DNA of 64,000 nucleotides from Streptococcus sanguinis (lineage in GTDB: Bacteria; Bacillota; Bacilli; Lactobacillales; Streptococcaceae): NCBI RefSeq assembly GCF_026781265.1, contig NZ_JAKUVC010000010.1, positions 1 through 64,000 of the forward strand, given 5' to 3'. Positions within the stretch are counted from its first letter, which is position 1, and each line of letters starts with the position of its first letter. Of the stretch, positions 29,194-38,936 are shown piece by piece. The position numbers and the translations under genes are program-made. A model generated the notes under the pieces. The model was not told the origin of the DNA and did no database searches. It saw only the letters and a program-made list of their open reading frames with translations.

Positions 29194-30288
29194 CTAGGAT
29201 TGAGATATAATTTGTCCTTGCTGAATGGTGAAAATTTTAATATCTTGTGGAAGATTCTTTAAATGTTCTAAAGTTGTTGTGGTAATGAAAGTTTGAATAT
29301 CCTGAGAGATAGTTTCTAATAATTTTAGTTGACGGTTATTGTCAAGTTCGCTCATTACATCGTCAAGCAACAAAATAGGCGTTTCCTTCGTAATGCTTTC
29401 TATTAACTTGATTTCGGCTAGTTTCAGTGATAAAACAAGACTGCGATGTTGACCTTGACTACCAAAGTTGGCATCCATCTGGTTGATAAAAAAAGCAATA
29501 TCATCACGATGGGGACCAACACCTGTATTTTTTTTGAATAGATCGCGTTTACGGCTGCTTAATAAAGAAGAGCGGTAAGTTTCTTCTAAACTGTCAATTT
29601 GGTGTAAAGGAATAGATGACAGATACTTGATAGTCAATTCTTCCAAATTTTGAGAGATGTCCCAGTGCTTGTCTTGAGCAAAGCTTTCTAATTTTTGCAA
29701 AAAATCCAACCGATGCCTTATGACACGACAGCCGTAGTCAACCAGTTGCTCATCAAGGACAGTCAAGAAGGTTTCATCAACTTTGTCATTAGCTTTCAGA
29801 TAGGCATTGCGTTGTTTGAGGACATGATTGTAATTGGATAAATCTGATAGATAAACAGGCTTGATTTGTCCAAGCTCAATGTCTATAAATTTACGGCGTA
29901 GACTTGGGGAACCTTTAATCAACTGTAAATCTTCAGGAGCAAAAAGAACAACATTCATTGTTCCAATATAGTCTGATAATTTACTTTGTTTCAAGTGGTT
30001 GACTTTTGTGATGCGACCTTTTGGTGTCAAGTTAATGTCAAGGGGAACTTTACCAGTCTTTTTTTCTAAGATGCCAGAAACAAAGAGATCATTTTCTGTA
30101 AAATGAATCAGATCCTTATCTGATCGTGTGCGGTGGCTTCTTGTCAACGCTAGGAAATAAACAGCTTCTAAAATATTGGTTTTACCTTGTGCGTTCTGGC
30201 CTAGAAAGACATTTAATCCAGGATGGAAGTCAATATCAGCTTCCTGATAATTTCGGAAATGCTTGATTTTTAATGATTGCAGCCACAT
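29194..30288 (-). CDS. recF: DNA replication and repair protein RecF
   Basis: SMC-like ATPase that helps load RecA at gaps. The 364 residues have Walker [10 protein letters not shown] near residue 35, an ABC-like signature and the Walker [13 protein letters not shown]. It runs against guaB and is paired with an S4-domain gene 2 bp upstream, as in other streptococci. It is not in the dnaA-dnaN operon, where it sits in Bacillus. Confidence 0.96.
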   Translation of the reverse strand: MWLQSLKIKHFRNYQEADIDFHPGLNVFLGQNAQGKTNILEAVYFLALTRSHRTRSDKDLIHFTENDLFVSGILEKKTGKVPLDINLTPKGRITKVNHLKQSKLSDYIGTMNVVLFAPEDLQLIKGSPSLRRKFIDIELGQIKPVYLSDLSNYNHVLKQRNAYLKANDKVDETFLTVLDEQLVDYGCRVIRHRLDFLQKLESFAQDKHWDISQNLEELTIKYLSSIPLHQIDSLEETYRSSLLSSRKRDLFKKNTGVGPHRDDIAFFINQMDANFGSQGQHRSLVLSLKLAEIKLIESITKETPILLLDDVMSELDNNRQLKLLETISQDIQTFITTTTLEHLKNLPQDIKIFTIQQGQIISQS

Positions 30289-30290
30289 GA

Positions 30291-30689
30291 TTAGATACCA
30301 GGGAAACGAACAGGGCTTTTGGTAGTTTTCTGCTTTTTAGGTAGCCCTGTATTCTTACGCTTTTCTTTTTTAGAAGTCTGAGATTTTTTTAAATCCTTAT
30401 TCATGGCTTTGACAAGTTCAGCAACTCGTTTTTTTTCTGCGATTTCTTTCTGGTGTTGCAGAATTTCTTCTTGATTAGGAGCTGTCAGATTAATTTCAAT
30501 TCCTTGATCGGGAAGGGAAATCCTGTCATTGACACGGAGTTTTTTTCCTCGACGGTTTTCTGGCTCACCGTTAAAAAGAACTGGATATTCACTTAGAAAT
30601 GTTTTAATTGCCCCACCGCTTTGGATAATTCCTGTTTCTTTTAAAAGTGCTTGTAGCGTGATGTAGTCATCAAATAATTTATATTCCAT
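30291..30689 (-). CDS. yaaA: S4 domain protein YaaA
   Basis: 132 residues. An N-terminal S4-like RNA-binding fold ([31 protein letters not shown], in two parts) is followed by a long Lys-rich tail. It lies 2 bp before recF, a pairing conserved from Bacillus to Streptococcus. Family members are thought to bind ribosomal or other RNA. Function is unproven. Confidence 0.85.
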   Translation of the reverse strand: MEYKLFDDYITLQALLKETGIIQSGGAIKTFLSEYPVLFNGEPENRRGKKLRVNDRISLPDQGIEINLTAPNQEEILQHQKEIAEKKRVAELVKAMNKDLKKSQTSKKEKRKNTGLPKKQKTTKSPVRFPGI

Positions 30690-30838
30690 ATTTCACCTCA
30701 ACCCTGTCATTATACCATATTTGTTACTAAAAAGTGCTGAGGTGCTTTGGATAAAAGCGGAAATTTTCTCCTGTTATCAGAAAACGTTTTAATCAGCAAA
30801 AAGCTTGTTAGAACAAACAAATCAGAGGCATTTCATGA

Positions 30839-30844
30839 TATAAT
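30839..30844 (+). promoter_or_regulatory. Promoter of the M16 peptidase pair
   Basis: TGATATAAT provides an extended -10 (TATAAT 30839-30844). About 45 bp upstream AGAAAACGTTTTAA (30779-30792) resembles a catabolite-response element, weakly. Confidence 0.55.
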
Positions 30845-30876
30845 AGTAGTCTATATTATTCAGTATGAGGGGCGTC

Positions 30877-32124
30877 ATGGAAATCACTAAAGGAGTTCGT
30901 CTCCATTTTATTCAATCAGAAAAATTTAAAACAAACAAAATTAGGGTTCGTTTTTCAGCGCCTATGTCCAAAGAAACAGTAGCTGGTCGGGTTTTAACAG
31001 CCAGCATGCTAGAGACTGTCAATGCGGTTTATCCTACTTCGCAGGCTTTCAGAGAACGTTTGGCCAATTTGTATGGAGCTGATTATTCTACGAGTCTTTC
31101 AAGGAGAGGATTTGTCCATTATTTAGATATCAATCTTTCTTTTGTGCGGGATAAATTTTTGAGTCGTAAAAATGTCCTAACAGATGCCATGCTTGATTTT
31201 TTGAAAGCCAGCTTGTTTTCTCCATTGGTAAGTCAGGACGCTTTTGATGAATCTGCTTTTGAAATTGAGAAGAAAAATATCTTGAATGATTTGGAAGCAG
31301 AAATTGAGAATCATTTTTATCACGCTCATCGAGAATTAGATAAACTCTTTTATGAAGAAGAGGAAATGCAGATGCCTCGTATTGGGACGATTGAATTAAT
31401 CCAGAAAGAGACTGCTGCAAGTAGTTTTGCTGCTTTTCAGCAGATGCTTCAGGAAAATCAGATTGACTTTTTCTTTATTGGGGACTTTAATGAAGTGGCT
31501 GTTCGGGAGAAAATTCAATCTTTCAATTTTGCACCTCGTCAGCAAGAACTTCAGTTAGTTTATCAGCAAGAATATTCCAATGTTTTGCGAGAAGGACTGG
31601 AGCAGAAAGATGTCCATCAGTCAATTATTGAGTTGGGCTATCATTTCCCTATTCAGTACGGAGAGAGTGAGCACCTGCCCTTGGTCGTTTTAAATGCTTT
31701 GCTAGGTGGCTTTGCCCATTCGAAATTATTTGTCAATCTTCGTGAAAAGGAAGGGCTGGCTTATACAATTTCTAGCAATTTTGATATTTTTTCAGGAATG
31801 ATGCGGATTTACGCTGGTATTGACCGCAGCAATCGGATCAGAACAGTTGCTTTAATCAACCGACAGATTGGTGATTTGAAGCGTGGAAATTTTAGTCAGG
31901 AAGAACTGAATCAAACCAAGAAAATGCTGAGAAATTCGGTATTGTTAGCTCAGGATCGACAGAATACAATCTTAGAGAGAGCTTATATGTCTTCTGTTTT
32001 AGGGAAAAAATTCTTATCTCTTGAAGCTTGGCTGGAAGCTTTGGAACAGGTTCATAAAGATGATATTGTCAAAGCAGCTGGTCTCTTAAAATTACAAGCT
32101 ATTTACTTTATGGAAGGAAAATAA
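30877..32124 (+). CDS. yfmF: M16 peptidase-family protein YfmF, catalytic site lost
   Basis: A 415-residue insulinase-fold protein. The region where active family members carry HxxEH reads ASMLETV, so it is probably not a protease by itself. It likely partners the next gene, whose HxxEH is intact, in the way split M16 enzymes work. The name follows YfmF/YfmH of B. subtilis, linked to EF-P modification. A role in Streptococcus is inference. The start MEITKGVRL is chosen, and an ATG 12 nt upstream is possible. Its stop overlaps the next ATG by one base. Confidence 0.85.
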   Translation: MEITKGVRLHFIQSEKFKTNKIRVRFSAPMSKETVAGRVLTASMLETVNAVYPTSQAFRERLANLYGADYSTSLSRRGFVHYLDINLSFVRDKFLSRKNVLTDAMLDFLKASLFSPLVSQDAFDESAFEIEKKNILNDLEAEIENHFYHAHRELDKLFYEEEEMQMPRIGTIELIQKETAASSFAAFQQMLQENQIDFFFIGDFNEVAVREKIQSFNFAPRQQELQLVYQQEYSNVLREGLEQKDVHQSIIELGYHFPIQYGESEHLPLVVLNALLGGFAHSKLFVNLREKEGLAYTISSNFDIFSGMMRIYAGIDRSNRIRTVALINRQIGDLKRGNFSQEELNQTKKMLRNSVLLAQDRQNTILERAYMSSVLGKKFLSLEAWLEALEQVHKDDIVKAAGLLKLQAIYFMEGK

Positions 32125-33419
32125 TGCAGGGAGAAGTGCTAGAAAAAATCAATTATTCAGCAGTGGGAGAAACTGTTTATCAGAAAGTCTTGGCAAATGG
32201 TTTGCGTGTTTTTCTTCTGCCTAAAAATGATTTTAATGAAACTTATGGGATTATCTCAACTAATTTTGGTTCAGTGGATACGGAGATTGTTTCACGTGAA
32301 ACCAAGCAGGTCACTCAGTATCCGGCGGGAATAGCTCATTTTTTGGAACATAAGCTTTTTGAAGGCCCGCAGGGAAAGGATCTGCTGCTGGAATTTACTA
32401 AGCTAGGGGCTGAGAGCAATGCCTTTACAAGCTTTACTCGAACTAGCTATTTATTTTCTGCAACGGATAATATTTTAGAAAGCCTACATCTTTTGCAAGA
32501 ACTGGTGCATCGGGCTGATTTTACAAAAGAATCCATTTTGCGGGAACAGGATATTATCGGCCAAGAAATTGAAATGTATCAGGATAATCCAGATTATCGT
32601 CTCTTTTTTGGAGCCTTGGCCAATCTCTATCCTCAAACACCTCTGGCAGAAGACATTGCAGGAACGAAAGAGTCCATCTCTGAGATTACCGTCGAAAATT
32701 TGAAGGAAAATTTCAAAAACTTTTATCATCCTTCTAATATGACTTTGTTTGTGATTGGTAATTTCGATTTGGAACAGATAGCTGCTGAGATTGTAGAACA
32801 GCAGGAAAAACTAGTTTTTGCTGGGAGTTCGGAACCTATTGAAAAAATTCCTGTTAGCCTTCACCCAGTGGTATCAACGGATACCTACCGAATGGAGGTG
32901 GCTAGTCCAAAACTGGCAGTTGGGATTCGAGGTACAGACTTTGTTGATGAATCGGAGTTGTATCGCTATAAAATCACTTTGAAACTCCTATTTGCCATGA
33001 TGTTTGGCTGGACTTCCAAGCGTTTCCAGTCCCTCTATGAAAGTGGGAAAATGGATAATTCTTTAACGCTGGAAGTGGAAGTAGAAAAAGATTTTCACTT
33101 TGTCATGCTGACGATGGATACTCAGGAACCGGTGGGACTTTCTCATCAATTTCGTTCAGCTATCAAGAATTTTGACAAGGATCCGGATGTGACAGAAGAG
33201 CATTTGGATACGATTAAAAGTGAGATGTTTGGTGATTTTCTGCACGGTTTAAACTCGCTTGAGTATATTGCAACCCAATATGAACCGCATTTGACGGGTG
33301 AAAATCTGTTTGATTTGCCGAAAATCTTACAGGATATCAGCTTAAATGATGTGATAAAACTAGGTCATCGATTTATCGATCAGTGTGATATGACAGATTT
33401 TACTATTTTTCCAAAATAA
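32124..33419 (+). CDS. yfmH: M16 family zinc peptidase YfmH
   Basis: 431 residues with the zinc motif HFLEH (His72 to His76) and the downstream Glu region (EQDIIGQEIEMYQDNP), so it is the catalytic half of the pair. The gene contains a parS site (32288-32303). Start and previous stop share TAATG, so the two genes are probably translated together. Confidence 0.9.
   Translation: MQGEVLEKINYSAVGETVYQKVLANGLRVFLLPKNDFNETYGIISTNFGSVDTEIVSRETKQVTQYPAGIAHFLEHKLFEGPQGKDLLLEFTKLGAESNAFTSFTRTSYLFSATDNILESLHLLQELVHRADFTKESILREQDIIGQEIEMYQDNPDYRLFFGALANLYPQTPLAEDIAGTKESISEITVENLKENFKNFYHPSNMTLFVIGNFDLEQIAAEIVEQQEKLVFAGSSEPIEKIPVSLHPVVSTDTYRMEVASPKLAVGIRGTDFVDESELYRYKITLKLLFAMMFGWTSKRFQSLYESGKMDNSLTLEVEVEKDFHFVMLTMDTQEPVGLSHQFRSAIKNFDKDPDVTEEHLDTIKSEMFGDFLHGLNSLEYIATQYEPHLTGENLFDLPKILQDISLNDVIKLGHRFIDQCDMTDFTIFPK
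32288..32303. promoter_or_regulatory. parS site
   Basis: TGTTTCACGTGAAACC contains the complete parS core and differs from the Bacillus consensus only in the last base. It lies inside yfmH, about 16 kb from oriC. Confidence 0.85.
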
Positions 33420-33482
33420 TTCCAGAATCGTTTTTAAAATTTTGTTAAAATAGTGAAGAATAGAAATAAGGGAAAAGTACGT

Positions 33483-34307
33483 ATGAGAAAAAAAACGATA
33501 GGAGAAGTGTTGAAGCTTGCCCGGACCAATCAAGGGCTGAGCTTAGAGGAATTGTCAAAAAAGACAGATATCCAGCAGGATTTGTTAGAAGCACTGGAAC
33601 GAAATGACTATGATTTGCTTCCTAGTCCCTTCTATGCCCGTAGCTTCTTGCGGAAATATGCTTGGGCTGTAGATTTGGATGAGTCTATTATTCTGGAGGC
33701 TTACGAAGCTGGTGAGATGATCGTCTTTGATGAAGTGTCACTGGCAGCAGATGATGAATTCAGGAGTAGAAAAAATAAAAATAAAAACTCTTTTCTGACC
33801 TTGTTCTATTTTCTCTTATTGGCTTCGGCTATTGCTGCTTTCGTAGCTTATTATATTTGGAGCTATGCTCAGACTAATTCGGTAAGTTTTAAAGCATCTA
33901 ACAACAATTATAGTCTGGTTTCCTCTACAAGCACTAACAGTCAGAAGAGTTCCTTTTCTTCGGCTGATTCTAAGTCAGTTTCTTCCTCGGCTGGCAAATT
34001 GACAGTTAGTGGAAGCGGAGAGAATTTAATTGCTGAGTACAGCGGAGCAGGTCAGCCTGTTAAAGTGACCGTTTCTGTGGAGCAAACAACCAATTTGGTA
34101 AGCATAAGCGATTCAGAACTAGCCGAAGGCATCACCTTATCTCCTGAAAAATCAAGCCAGACGGTTTCTCTTGAGCCAGGCAATAAGTATCTTATTACGT
34201 TAGCACCTGTTAAAGGAGCAACTGTGACGATAGAGGGACAAAAACTAGATACTTCGGCTTTGACTAGCGATAGTGGAACCATTAGTTTGAACATTACGAA
34301 AGGATAA
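33483..34307 (+). CDS. rodZ: Helix-turn-helix membrane protein RodZ
   Basis: Cell-shape protein linking cytoskeleton and wall synthesis. The cytoplasmic N-terminus has an Xre-type helix-turn-helix (GEVLKLARTNQGLSLEELSK). One membrane helix (about residues 100-125), a Ser-rich linker and a C-terminal DUF4115 domain outside follow. The start MRKKTIGEV (274 residues) has AGGG upstream. The longer GTG start at 33453 is less likely. It precedes pgsA, as in many Firmicutes. Confidence 0.9.
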   Translation: MRKKTIGEVLKLARTNQGLSLEELSKKTDIQQDLLEALERNDYDLLPSPFYARSFLRKYAWAVDLDESIILEAYEAGEMIVFDEVSLAADDEFRSRKNKNKNSFLTLFYFLLLASAIAAFVAYYIWSYAQTNSVSFKASNNNYSLVSSTSTNSQKSSFSSADSKSVSSSAGKLTVSGSGENLIAEYSGAGQPVKVTVSVEQTTNLVSISDSELAEGITLSPEKSSQTVSLEPGNKYLITLAPVKGATVTIEGQKLDTSALTSDSGTISLNITKG

Positions 34308-34323
34308 AAACGAAGGGAATCCC

Positions 34324-34863
34324 ATGAAAAAAGAAAATATTCCAAATGCCTTAACTCTTGTTAGAATTGCTTTAATCCCTGTATTTGTTGTGATTTTAAC
34401 ATTCGGTCATTCTTACACCATGCATATCTTGGCAGCTTTTATATTTGCTTTTGCCAGTATAACTGATTATCTAGATGGCTATTTGGCTCGAAAGTGGGAA
34501 GTGGTAACAAATTTTGGTAAATTTGCTGATCCCATGGCTGATAAGCTTTTAGTGATGTCTGCTTTTATCATGTTGATTGAGATGAAAATGGCTCCTGCCT
34601 GGGTTGTAGCTATTATTATTTGCCGGGAATTGGCAGTAACAGGTCTGCGCTTGCTTTTAGTGGAAACAGGAGGGACAGTCTTAGCAGCTGCTATGCCAGG
34701 TAAAATAAAGACCTTCACGCAGATGTTTGCTATTATTTTTCTACTGATTCATTGGACTCTCTTAGGGCAAATCCTTCTGTATATCGCTTTAATCTTTACG
34801 ATTTATTCTGGATATGACTACTTCAAGGGAAGTGCCTATCTCTTTAAAAATACCTTTAAATAA
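34324..34863 (+). CDS. pgsA: Phosphatidylglycerophosphate synthase
   Basis: CDP-alcohol phosphotransferase that makes phosphatidylglycerophosphate from CDP-diacylglycerol and glycerol 3-phosphate. The 179 residues carry the full motif DGYLAR-x8-GKFADPMAD (about residues 43-65) and several membrane helices. Confidence 0.95.
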   Translation: MKKENIPNALTLVRIALIPVFVVILTFGHSYTMHILAAFIFAFASITDYLDGYLARKWEVVTNFGKFADPMADKLLVMSAFIMLIEMKMAPAWVVAIIICRELAVTGLRLLLVETGGTVLAAAMPGKIKTFTQMFAIIFLLIHWTLLGQILLYIALIFTIYSGYDYFKGSAYLFKNTFK

Positions 34864-34864
34864 T

Positions 34865-35701
34865 ATGGAAAATATCATCGAAGTAAGAAATCTTAAGTAC
34901 AAATACGATAGTGAGTCTGAGAATTACACTTTAAATGATGTCTCCTTTCAAGTAAAAAAAGGGGAATGGCTGTCTATTGTCGGTCATAATGGGAGTGGAA
35001 AATCAACCACAGTTCGTTTGATTGACGGTCTTTTAGAAGCGGAAAGCGGAGATATTATTATCTCAGGCGATAAGCTAACAGCTGAAAACGTCTGGGAAAA
35101 ACGCAGACAGATTGGCATGGTATTCCAAAATCCAGATAATCAGTTTGTCGGTGCAACTGTAGAAGACGATGTAGCCTTTGGTTTGGAAAATCAAGGGCTA
35201 GCCTATGATCTGATGGTAGAGCGAGTCCAGCAGGCATTAGAGCTTGTCGGTATGCAGGATTTTAGAGAACGTGAACCAGCTCGTCTTTCTGGAGGCCAGA
35301 AACAGCGAGTAGCTGTTGCAGGTGTGGTAGCTCTGAGACCGGATATTATTATTTTGGATGAAGCCACCAGCATGCTGGATCCAGAGGGACGTTTGGATCT
35401 TATCCAGACCGTGAAAAAAATTAAAGATAGTAATCAGCTGACCGTCATTTCTATCACTCATGACCTGGATGAAATAGCCTTAAGCGACCGTGTTTTGGTT
35501 ATGAAAGAGGGTCAGGTTGAATCTACCGCTACCCCGAGAGAACTTTTTTCTCGAGAAGATTTGGAAGAACTAGGATTGGATCAGCCATTTGTCAATCTAG
35601 TAAAAGCGGCTTTACGTCAGTCAGGCTTTTCTCTGCCAGACTCTTACTTAACAGAAAAAGAATTGCAGGATCAACTATGGGCATTACTCTCAAAAATGTA
35701 A
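34865..35701 (+). CDS. ecfA1: ECF transporter ATPase EcfA1
   Basis: One of two ATPases of the energy-coupling-factor module shared by vitamin and micronutrient S components. The start MENIIEVRN (278 residues) is one base after the pgsA stop and has no ribosome site. Walker A GHNGSGKS is at 40-47, with the signature LSGGQKQR and Walker [12 protein letters not shown]. Its 3' end overlaps ecfA2 by 25 bp. Confidence 0.95.
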   Translation: MENIIEVRNLKYKYDSESENYTLNDVSFQVKKGEWLSIVGHNGSGKSTTVRLIDGLLEAESGDIIISGDKLTAENVWEKRRQIGMVFQNPDNQFVGATVEDDVAFGLENQGLAYDLMVERVQQALELVGMQDFREREPARLSGGQKQRVAVAGVVALRPDIIILDEATSMLDPEGRLDLIQTVKKIKDSNQLTVISITHDLDEIALSDRVLVMKEGQVESTATPRELFSREDLEELGLDQPFVNLVKAALRQSGFSLPDSYLTEKELQDQLWALLSKM

Positions 35702-36516
35702 GTTATACTTATCAAGCTGGCACTCCTTTTGAGGGACCAGCGCTTTTTGGAGTGGATTTGGAGATAAAATCGGGCAGTTATACAGCTCTTATCGGGCATA
35801 CTGGCAGCGGTAAGTCAACCATTCTTCAGCTTTTAAATGGCTTGCTGGTTCCCAATCAGGGTAGTGTTGAAATAGGCAGTACAGTCATCACGGCTGATTC
35901 TGTCAATAAAGATATTAAACAGGTGCGCAAGAAGGTCGGTCTAGTCTTTCAATTTCCGGAAAGTCAAGTTTTTGATGAAACAGTTTTGAAAGATGTGGCT
36001 TTTGGACCTCAGAATTTTGGTGTTTCTAAGGAAGAAGCGGAAGCTTTGGCGCGTGAAAAGCTGCACTTGGTCGGGATTTCTGAGGATTTGTTCAATCGCA
36101 GTCCTTTCGAACTTTCTGGTGGCCAGATGCGCAGGGTGGCCATAGCTGGTATACTGGCCATGGAGCCTGATATCTTGGTTTTGGATGAGCCGACAGCAGG
36201 ACTTGATCCATCCGGTCGAAAAGAACTGATGAGGCTCTTTGAAGAGCTGCATTGTGCCGGTATGACCATTGTTTTGGTAACTCACCTAATGGATGATGTA
36301 GCCAACTTTGCTGATACAGTCTATGTTTTAGATAAGGGCAGAGTCGTCAAGAGCGGTCAGCCTGCTCAGGTATTTCAGGATCTTGATTTTATGGAGAGTA
36401 TTCAATTGGGTGTTCCTAAGATTACAAAATTTGCTCACGAATTGGCGGAGAAAGGGATGATCTTCTCGCACTATCCTATTACAATTGAAGAATTCAAGGA
36501 GATCTTGCATGGATAA
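35677..36516 (+). CDS. ecfA2: ECF transporter ATPase EcfA2
   Basis: Second ATPase of the ECF module, 279 residues, Walker A GHTGSGKS, signature LSGGQMRR and Walker [12 protein letters not shown]. It overlaps both neighbours (25 bp with ecfA1, 8 bp with ecfT), pointing to tight coupling. Confidence 0.95.
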   Translation: MGITLKNVSYTYQAGTPFEGPALFGVDLEIKSGSYTALIGHTGSGKSTILQLLNGLLVPNQGSVEIGSTVITADSVNKDIKQVRKKVGLVFQFPESQVFDETVLKDVAFGPQNFGVSKEEAEALAREKLHLVGISEDLFNRSPFELSGGQMRRVAIAGILAMEPDILVLDEPTAGLDPSGRKELMRLFEELHCAGMTIVLVTHLMDDVANFADTVYVLDKGRVVKSGQPAQVFQDLDFMESIQLGVPKITKFAHELAEKGMIFSHYPITIEEFKEILHG

Positions 36517-37303
36517 GTTGATTTTAGGCCGCTATATTCCCGGAAATTCAATTATTCATCGTTTGGATCCGCGAAGCAAGTTGCTGACGATGTTTCTTTT
36601 TATTCTATTAATTTTCTGGGCCAATAATCTTGTGACCAATCTGCTGCTGTTTGTTTTCGTTTTTAGTTTGGTCTTGCTGTCTAAGGTTCCTTTGAAGTTC
36701 TTTTTAAAGGGTATCCAGTCCATGGTTTTTATCATAGCTTTTACCACCTTGTTCCAGCTGTTTTTGACCTCGGGAGGGGCCACAATCTTTCGATTCGCTT
36801 TTGTCAGAATTACAGAACTAGGACTGTCACAGGCTGGCATTATTTTTAGCCGCTTTATTCTGATTATTTTCTTTTCTACTCTTCTGACTCTGACAACGAC
36901 ACCCTTAAGCTTGTCCGATGCGGTTGAGTCTTTACTGAAACCTTTGAAGGTTTTCAAGGTGCCAGCACATGAGATTGGCCTGATGCTTTCTATGAGCCTG
37001 CGCTTCGTTCCAACTTTGATGGATGATACTACTCGGATTATGAACGCCCAGAGGGCGCGTGGTGTTGACTTTGGTGAGGGAAAACTTGTTCAAAAGGTTA
37101 AATCTATTATTCCCATTCTAATCCCTTTGTTTGCTTCCAGTTTTAAAAGGGCAGATGCTCTAGCAATTGCCATGGAAGCGCGAGGCTATAATGGAGGTGA
37201 GGGGCGGACACGTTTTCGACGCTTGGCATGGAAAAGAAATGACAGCTTGGCTATTATTAGCTTACTTATATTAGGTATTCTGCTTTATATATTGAAAAAC
37301 TGA
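36509..37303 (+). CDS. ecfT: ECF transporter transmembrane protein EcfT
   Basis: Membrane scaffold that joins the ATPases to S components. The start [12 protein letters not shown] gives 264 residues. It has about five membrane helices and the two coupling motifs with Ala-Arg-Gly ([11 protein letters not shown] and AMEARGYNG). No S component gene is nearby, so this module serves transporters encoded elsewhere. Confidence 0.95.
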   Translation: MDKLILGRYIPGNSIIHRLDPRSKLLTMFLFILLIFWANNLVTNLLLFVFVFSLVLLSKVPLKFFLKGIQSMVFIIAFTTLFQLFLTSGGATIFRFAFVRITELGLSQAGIIFSRFILIIFFSTLLTLTTTPLSLSDAVESLLKPLKVFKVPAHEIGLMLSMSLRFVPTLMDDTTRIMNAQRARGVDFGEGKLVQKVKSIIPILIPLFASSFKRADALAIAMEARGYNGGEGRTRFRRLAWKRNDSLAIISLLILGILLYILKN

Positions 37304-37448
37304 TCTGCTGTTTAAAGTGTTTTTAGAGAATAGTATAAGTTAAACCTGTCTATTTTTTACTTCGTCAAAGAAAATATTTGGCAAAAAAGCTCTAAAAGTC
37401 TGTTTTTAACGTCTAAACTAAATGTTTCTGTAACGTTTGACTTGGCAA

Positions 37449-37489
37449 TGTAACTTTTTGGTAATATTTTATGTGTAAGATAGTATTAT
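37449..37489 (+). promoter_or_regulatory. WalR (VicR)-type promoter of the LysM gene
   Basis: TGTAAC, 5 bp and GGTAAT (37449-37465) match the WalR box TGTWAH-N5-TGTWAH with one mismatch. TATTAT (37484-37489) may be the -10. An additional TGTAAC lies at 37429-37434. Confidence 0.6.
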
Positions 37490-37513
37490 CACCGAAAGGA
37501 GAATTACATTTTA

Positions 37514-38104
37514 ATGAACAAAAAAACAGCAAAATGGACTTTAACAGGTGCAGTCGCTGCAGCGGCTTTCTTGGTTTCAGGTATTGCAAATGCTGAGACC
37601 TATACAGTTGAAGCCGGTGATACTTTATCAGCTATTGCTAACGAAAAAAATACAACTCTTGAGAAATTAGTAGAGTTAAACAAGATTGCAGATCCAAATC
37701 ACATCCGTGTTGGTCAAATCTTGGAACTTGGAAATAGTGCCAAATCCTCTGAAACAAGCGTAGCAGCAACTGCAACTCCCGTAAATAATTATGCAGCGCC
37801 CGCAGCAACAGCTAATTCAGCAGCAACTTCAGGAGGCCTTATACTTAGCAATGGTAATACCGCTGGTGCAACTGGTTCTTATGCAGCATCACGTATGGCA
37901 GAAATGACTGGTGTTCCTGCATCAACTTGGGAAGCTATCATTGCTCGTGAATCAAATGGTCAAGTAGATGCTTACAACGCATCTGGTGCTAGTGGTCTTT
38001 TCCAAACGATGCCAGGTTGGGGATCAACGGCTACTGTTGATGATCAAATCCAATCAGCATATAGTGCCTATAGCGCTCAAGGACTCTCAGCTTGGGGCTA
38101 CTAA
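37514..38104 (+). CDS. Secreted LysM protein with a transglycosylase-like C-terminus
   Basis: 196 residues with a signal peptide ending ANA, one LysM domain (about residues 28-72, [17 protein letters not shown]), an Ala/Thr-rich linker and a C-terminal lysozyme-like region. The last carries [21 protein letters not shown] in two parts, matching the SLT pattern with a possible catalytic Glu. It probably remodels peptidoglycan. Pneumococcal relatives are in the WalRK regulon, which fits the promoter seen here. Confidence 0.88.
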   Translation: MNKKTAKWTLTGAVAAAAFLVSGIANAETYTVEAGDTLSAIANEKNTTLEKLVELNKIADPNHIRVGQILELGNSAKSSETSVAATATPVNNYAAPAATANSAATSGGLILSNGNTAGATGSYAASRMAEMTGVPASTWEAIIARESNGQVDAYNASGASGLFQTMPGWGSTATVDDQIQSAYSAYSAQGLSAWGY

Positions 38105-38114
38105 GATAGAAATA

Positions 38115-38142
38115 AAAAAACCACAGATTTCTGTGGTTTTTT
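38115..38142. terminator. Terminator of the LysM gene
   Basis: AAAAAACCACAG and CTGTGGTTTTTT form a perfect stem around ATTT. It can work on both strands. Confidence 0.9.
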
Positions 38143-38237
38143 GGTTTACATAAAGTTGACAATTTATAAGCAGAAAATGATAGTGTAGATAAAGATTTAA
38201 AGGGAACAATCTTATCTAGATCGACAAATGTGTAAAG

Positions 38238-38885
38238 TTATGAAAAGTGTTCGTTCAATATTTTTAAAATGTGCTTGGGAGAATTAGCCAGCAAATCTGC
38301 TCCATTTTCTAGTAACTCTTTTTGGCTGCCAAAGCCCCAAAGGACTCCCAGAGTTGAGATTCCTACTTCTTTACCGCCAATTATATCAAACTTTGTATCG
38401 CCTATGATTATGGTTTCTTCTGGATTTGCATCTAGTGTTTGCAGAGCTCGGCACAGAACATCTGCTTTGTGAAATGAATCTGGCAGTGAGCCAAAAATAT
38501 CATCAAATTGCTCAGAGATAGCTAGATTTGCTAATAAATCTTGAGCTATGGGTTGATTTTTACTCGTTGTTACATAAATCTGATAGCCGGCTTCTTTTAA
38601 CTGTGTCAGCAATTCTGGTATCCCCTCATAGAGGCGGACGCCCCAGATGCCTTTTTCCTTATAGAAGCTGCGGTAATAGTTAATCGCTTCTGGAACTTGG
38701 CTTTCTTCAAGAACAGAGGCGAAGCTTACTTCCAGAGGCGGCCCCATAAAACTTTTTATAATACTTTCTTCAGGGCACTCTTTTCCAAGTTGTTTGAAGC
38801 TGTATTCAAAGGATTCTTGGATGCCCTTTGAACTGTCAACTAGGGTTCCATCCAAATCAAAGAAGATATATTTCAAATGGCTCAT
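38238..38885 (-). CDS. HAD hydrolase, phosphoglycolate-phosphatase-like
   Basis: 215 residues with the HAD motifs FFDLDGTLVDS (nucleophile Asp), TTS, Lys and GDTKFDIIGG. The cap position and length match the PGP/Gph-like subfamily. Substrate unknown. It lies downstream of the serine dehydratase genes, after two palindromes. Confidence 0.85.
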   Translation of the reverse strand: MSHLKYIFFDLDGTLVDSSKGIQESFEYSFKQLGKECPEESIIKSFMGPPLEVSFASVLEESQVPEAINYYRSFYKEKGIWGVRLYEGIPELLTQLKEAGYQIYVTTSKNQPIAQDLLANLAISEQFDDIFGSLPDSFHKADVLCRALQTLDANPEETIIIGDTKFDIIGGKEVGISTLGVLWGFGSQKELLENGADLLANSPKHILKILNEHFS

Positions 38886-38897
38886 CTTGTCTCCTTG

Positions 38898-38935
38898 TTT
38901 ACTATCTAGTAAATCTACTTGACAAATTTGTCAAG
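38898..38935. repeat. Two palindromes between sdaAA and the HAD gene
   Basis: TTTACT-ATCT-AGTAAA (38898-38913) and the perfect 18-bp palindrome CTTGACAAATTTGTCAAG (38918-38935) lie side by side. They could be operators for the HAD gene or RNA hairpins after sdaAA. No T run follows. Confidence 0.6.
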
Positions 38936-38936
38936 G

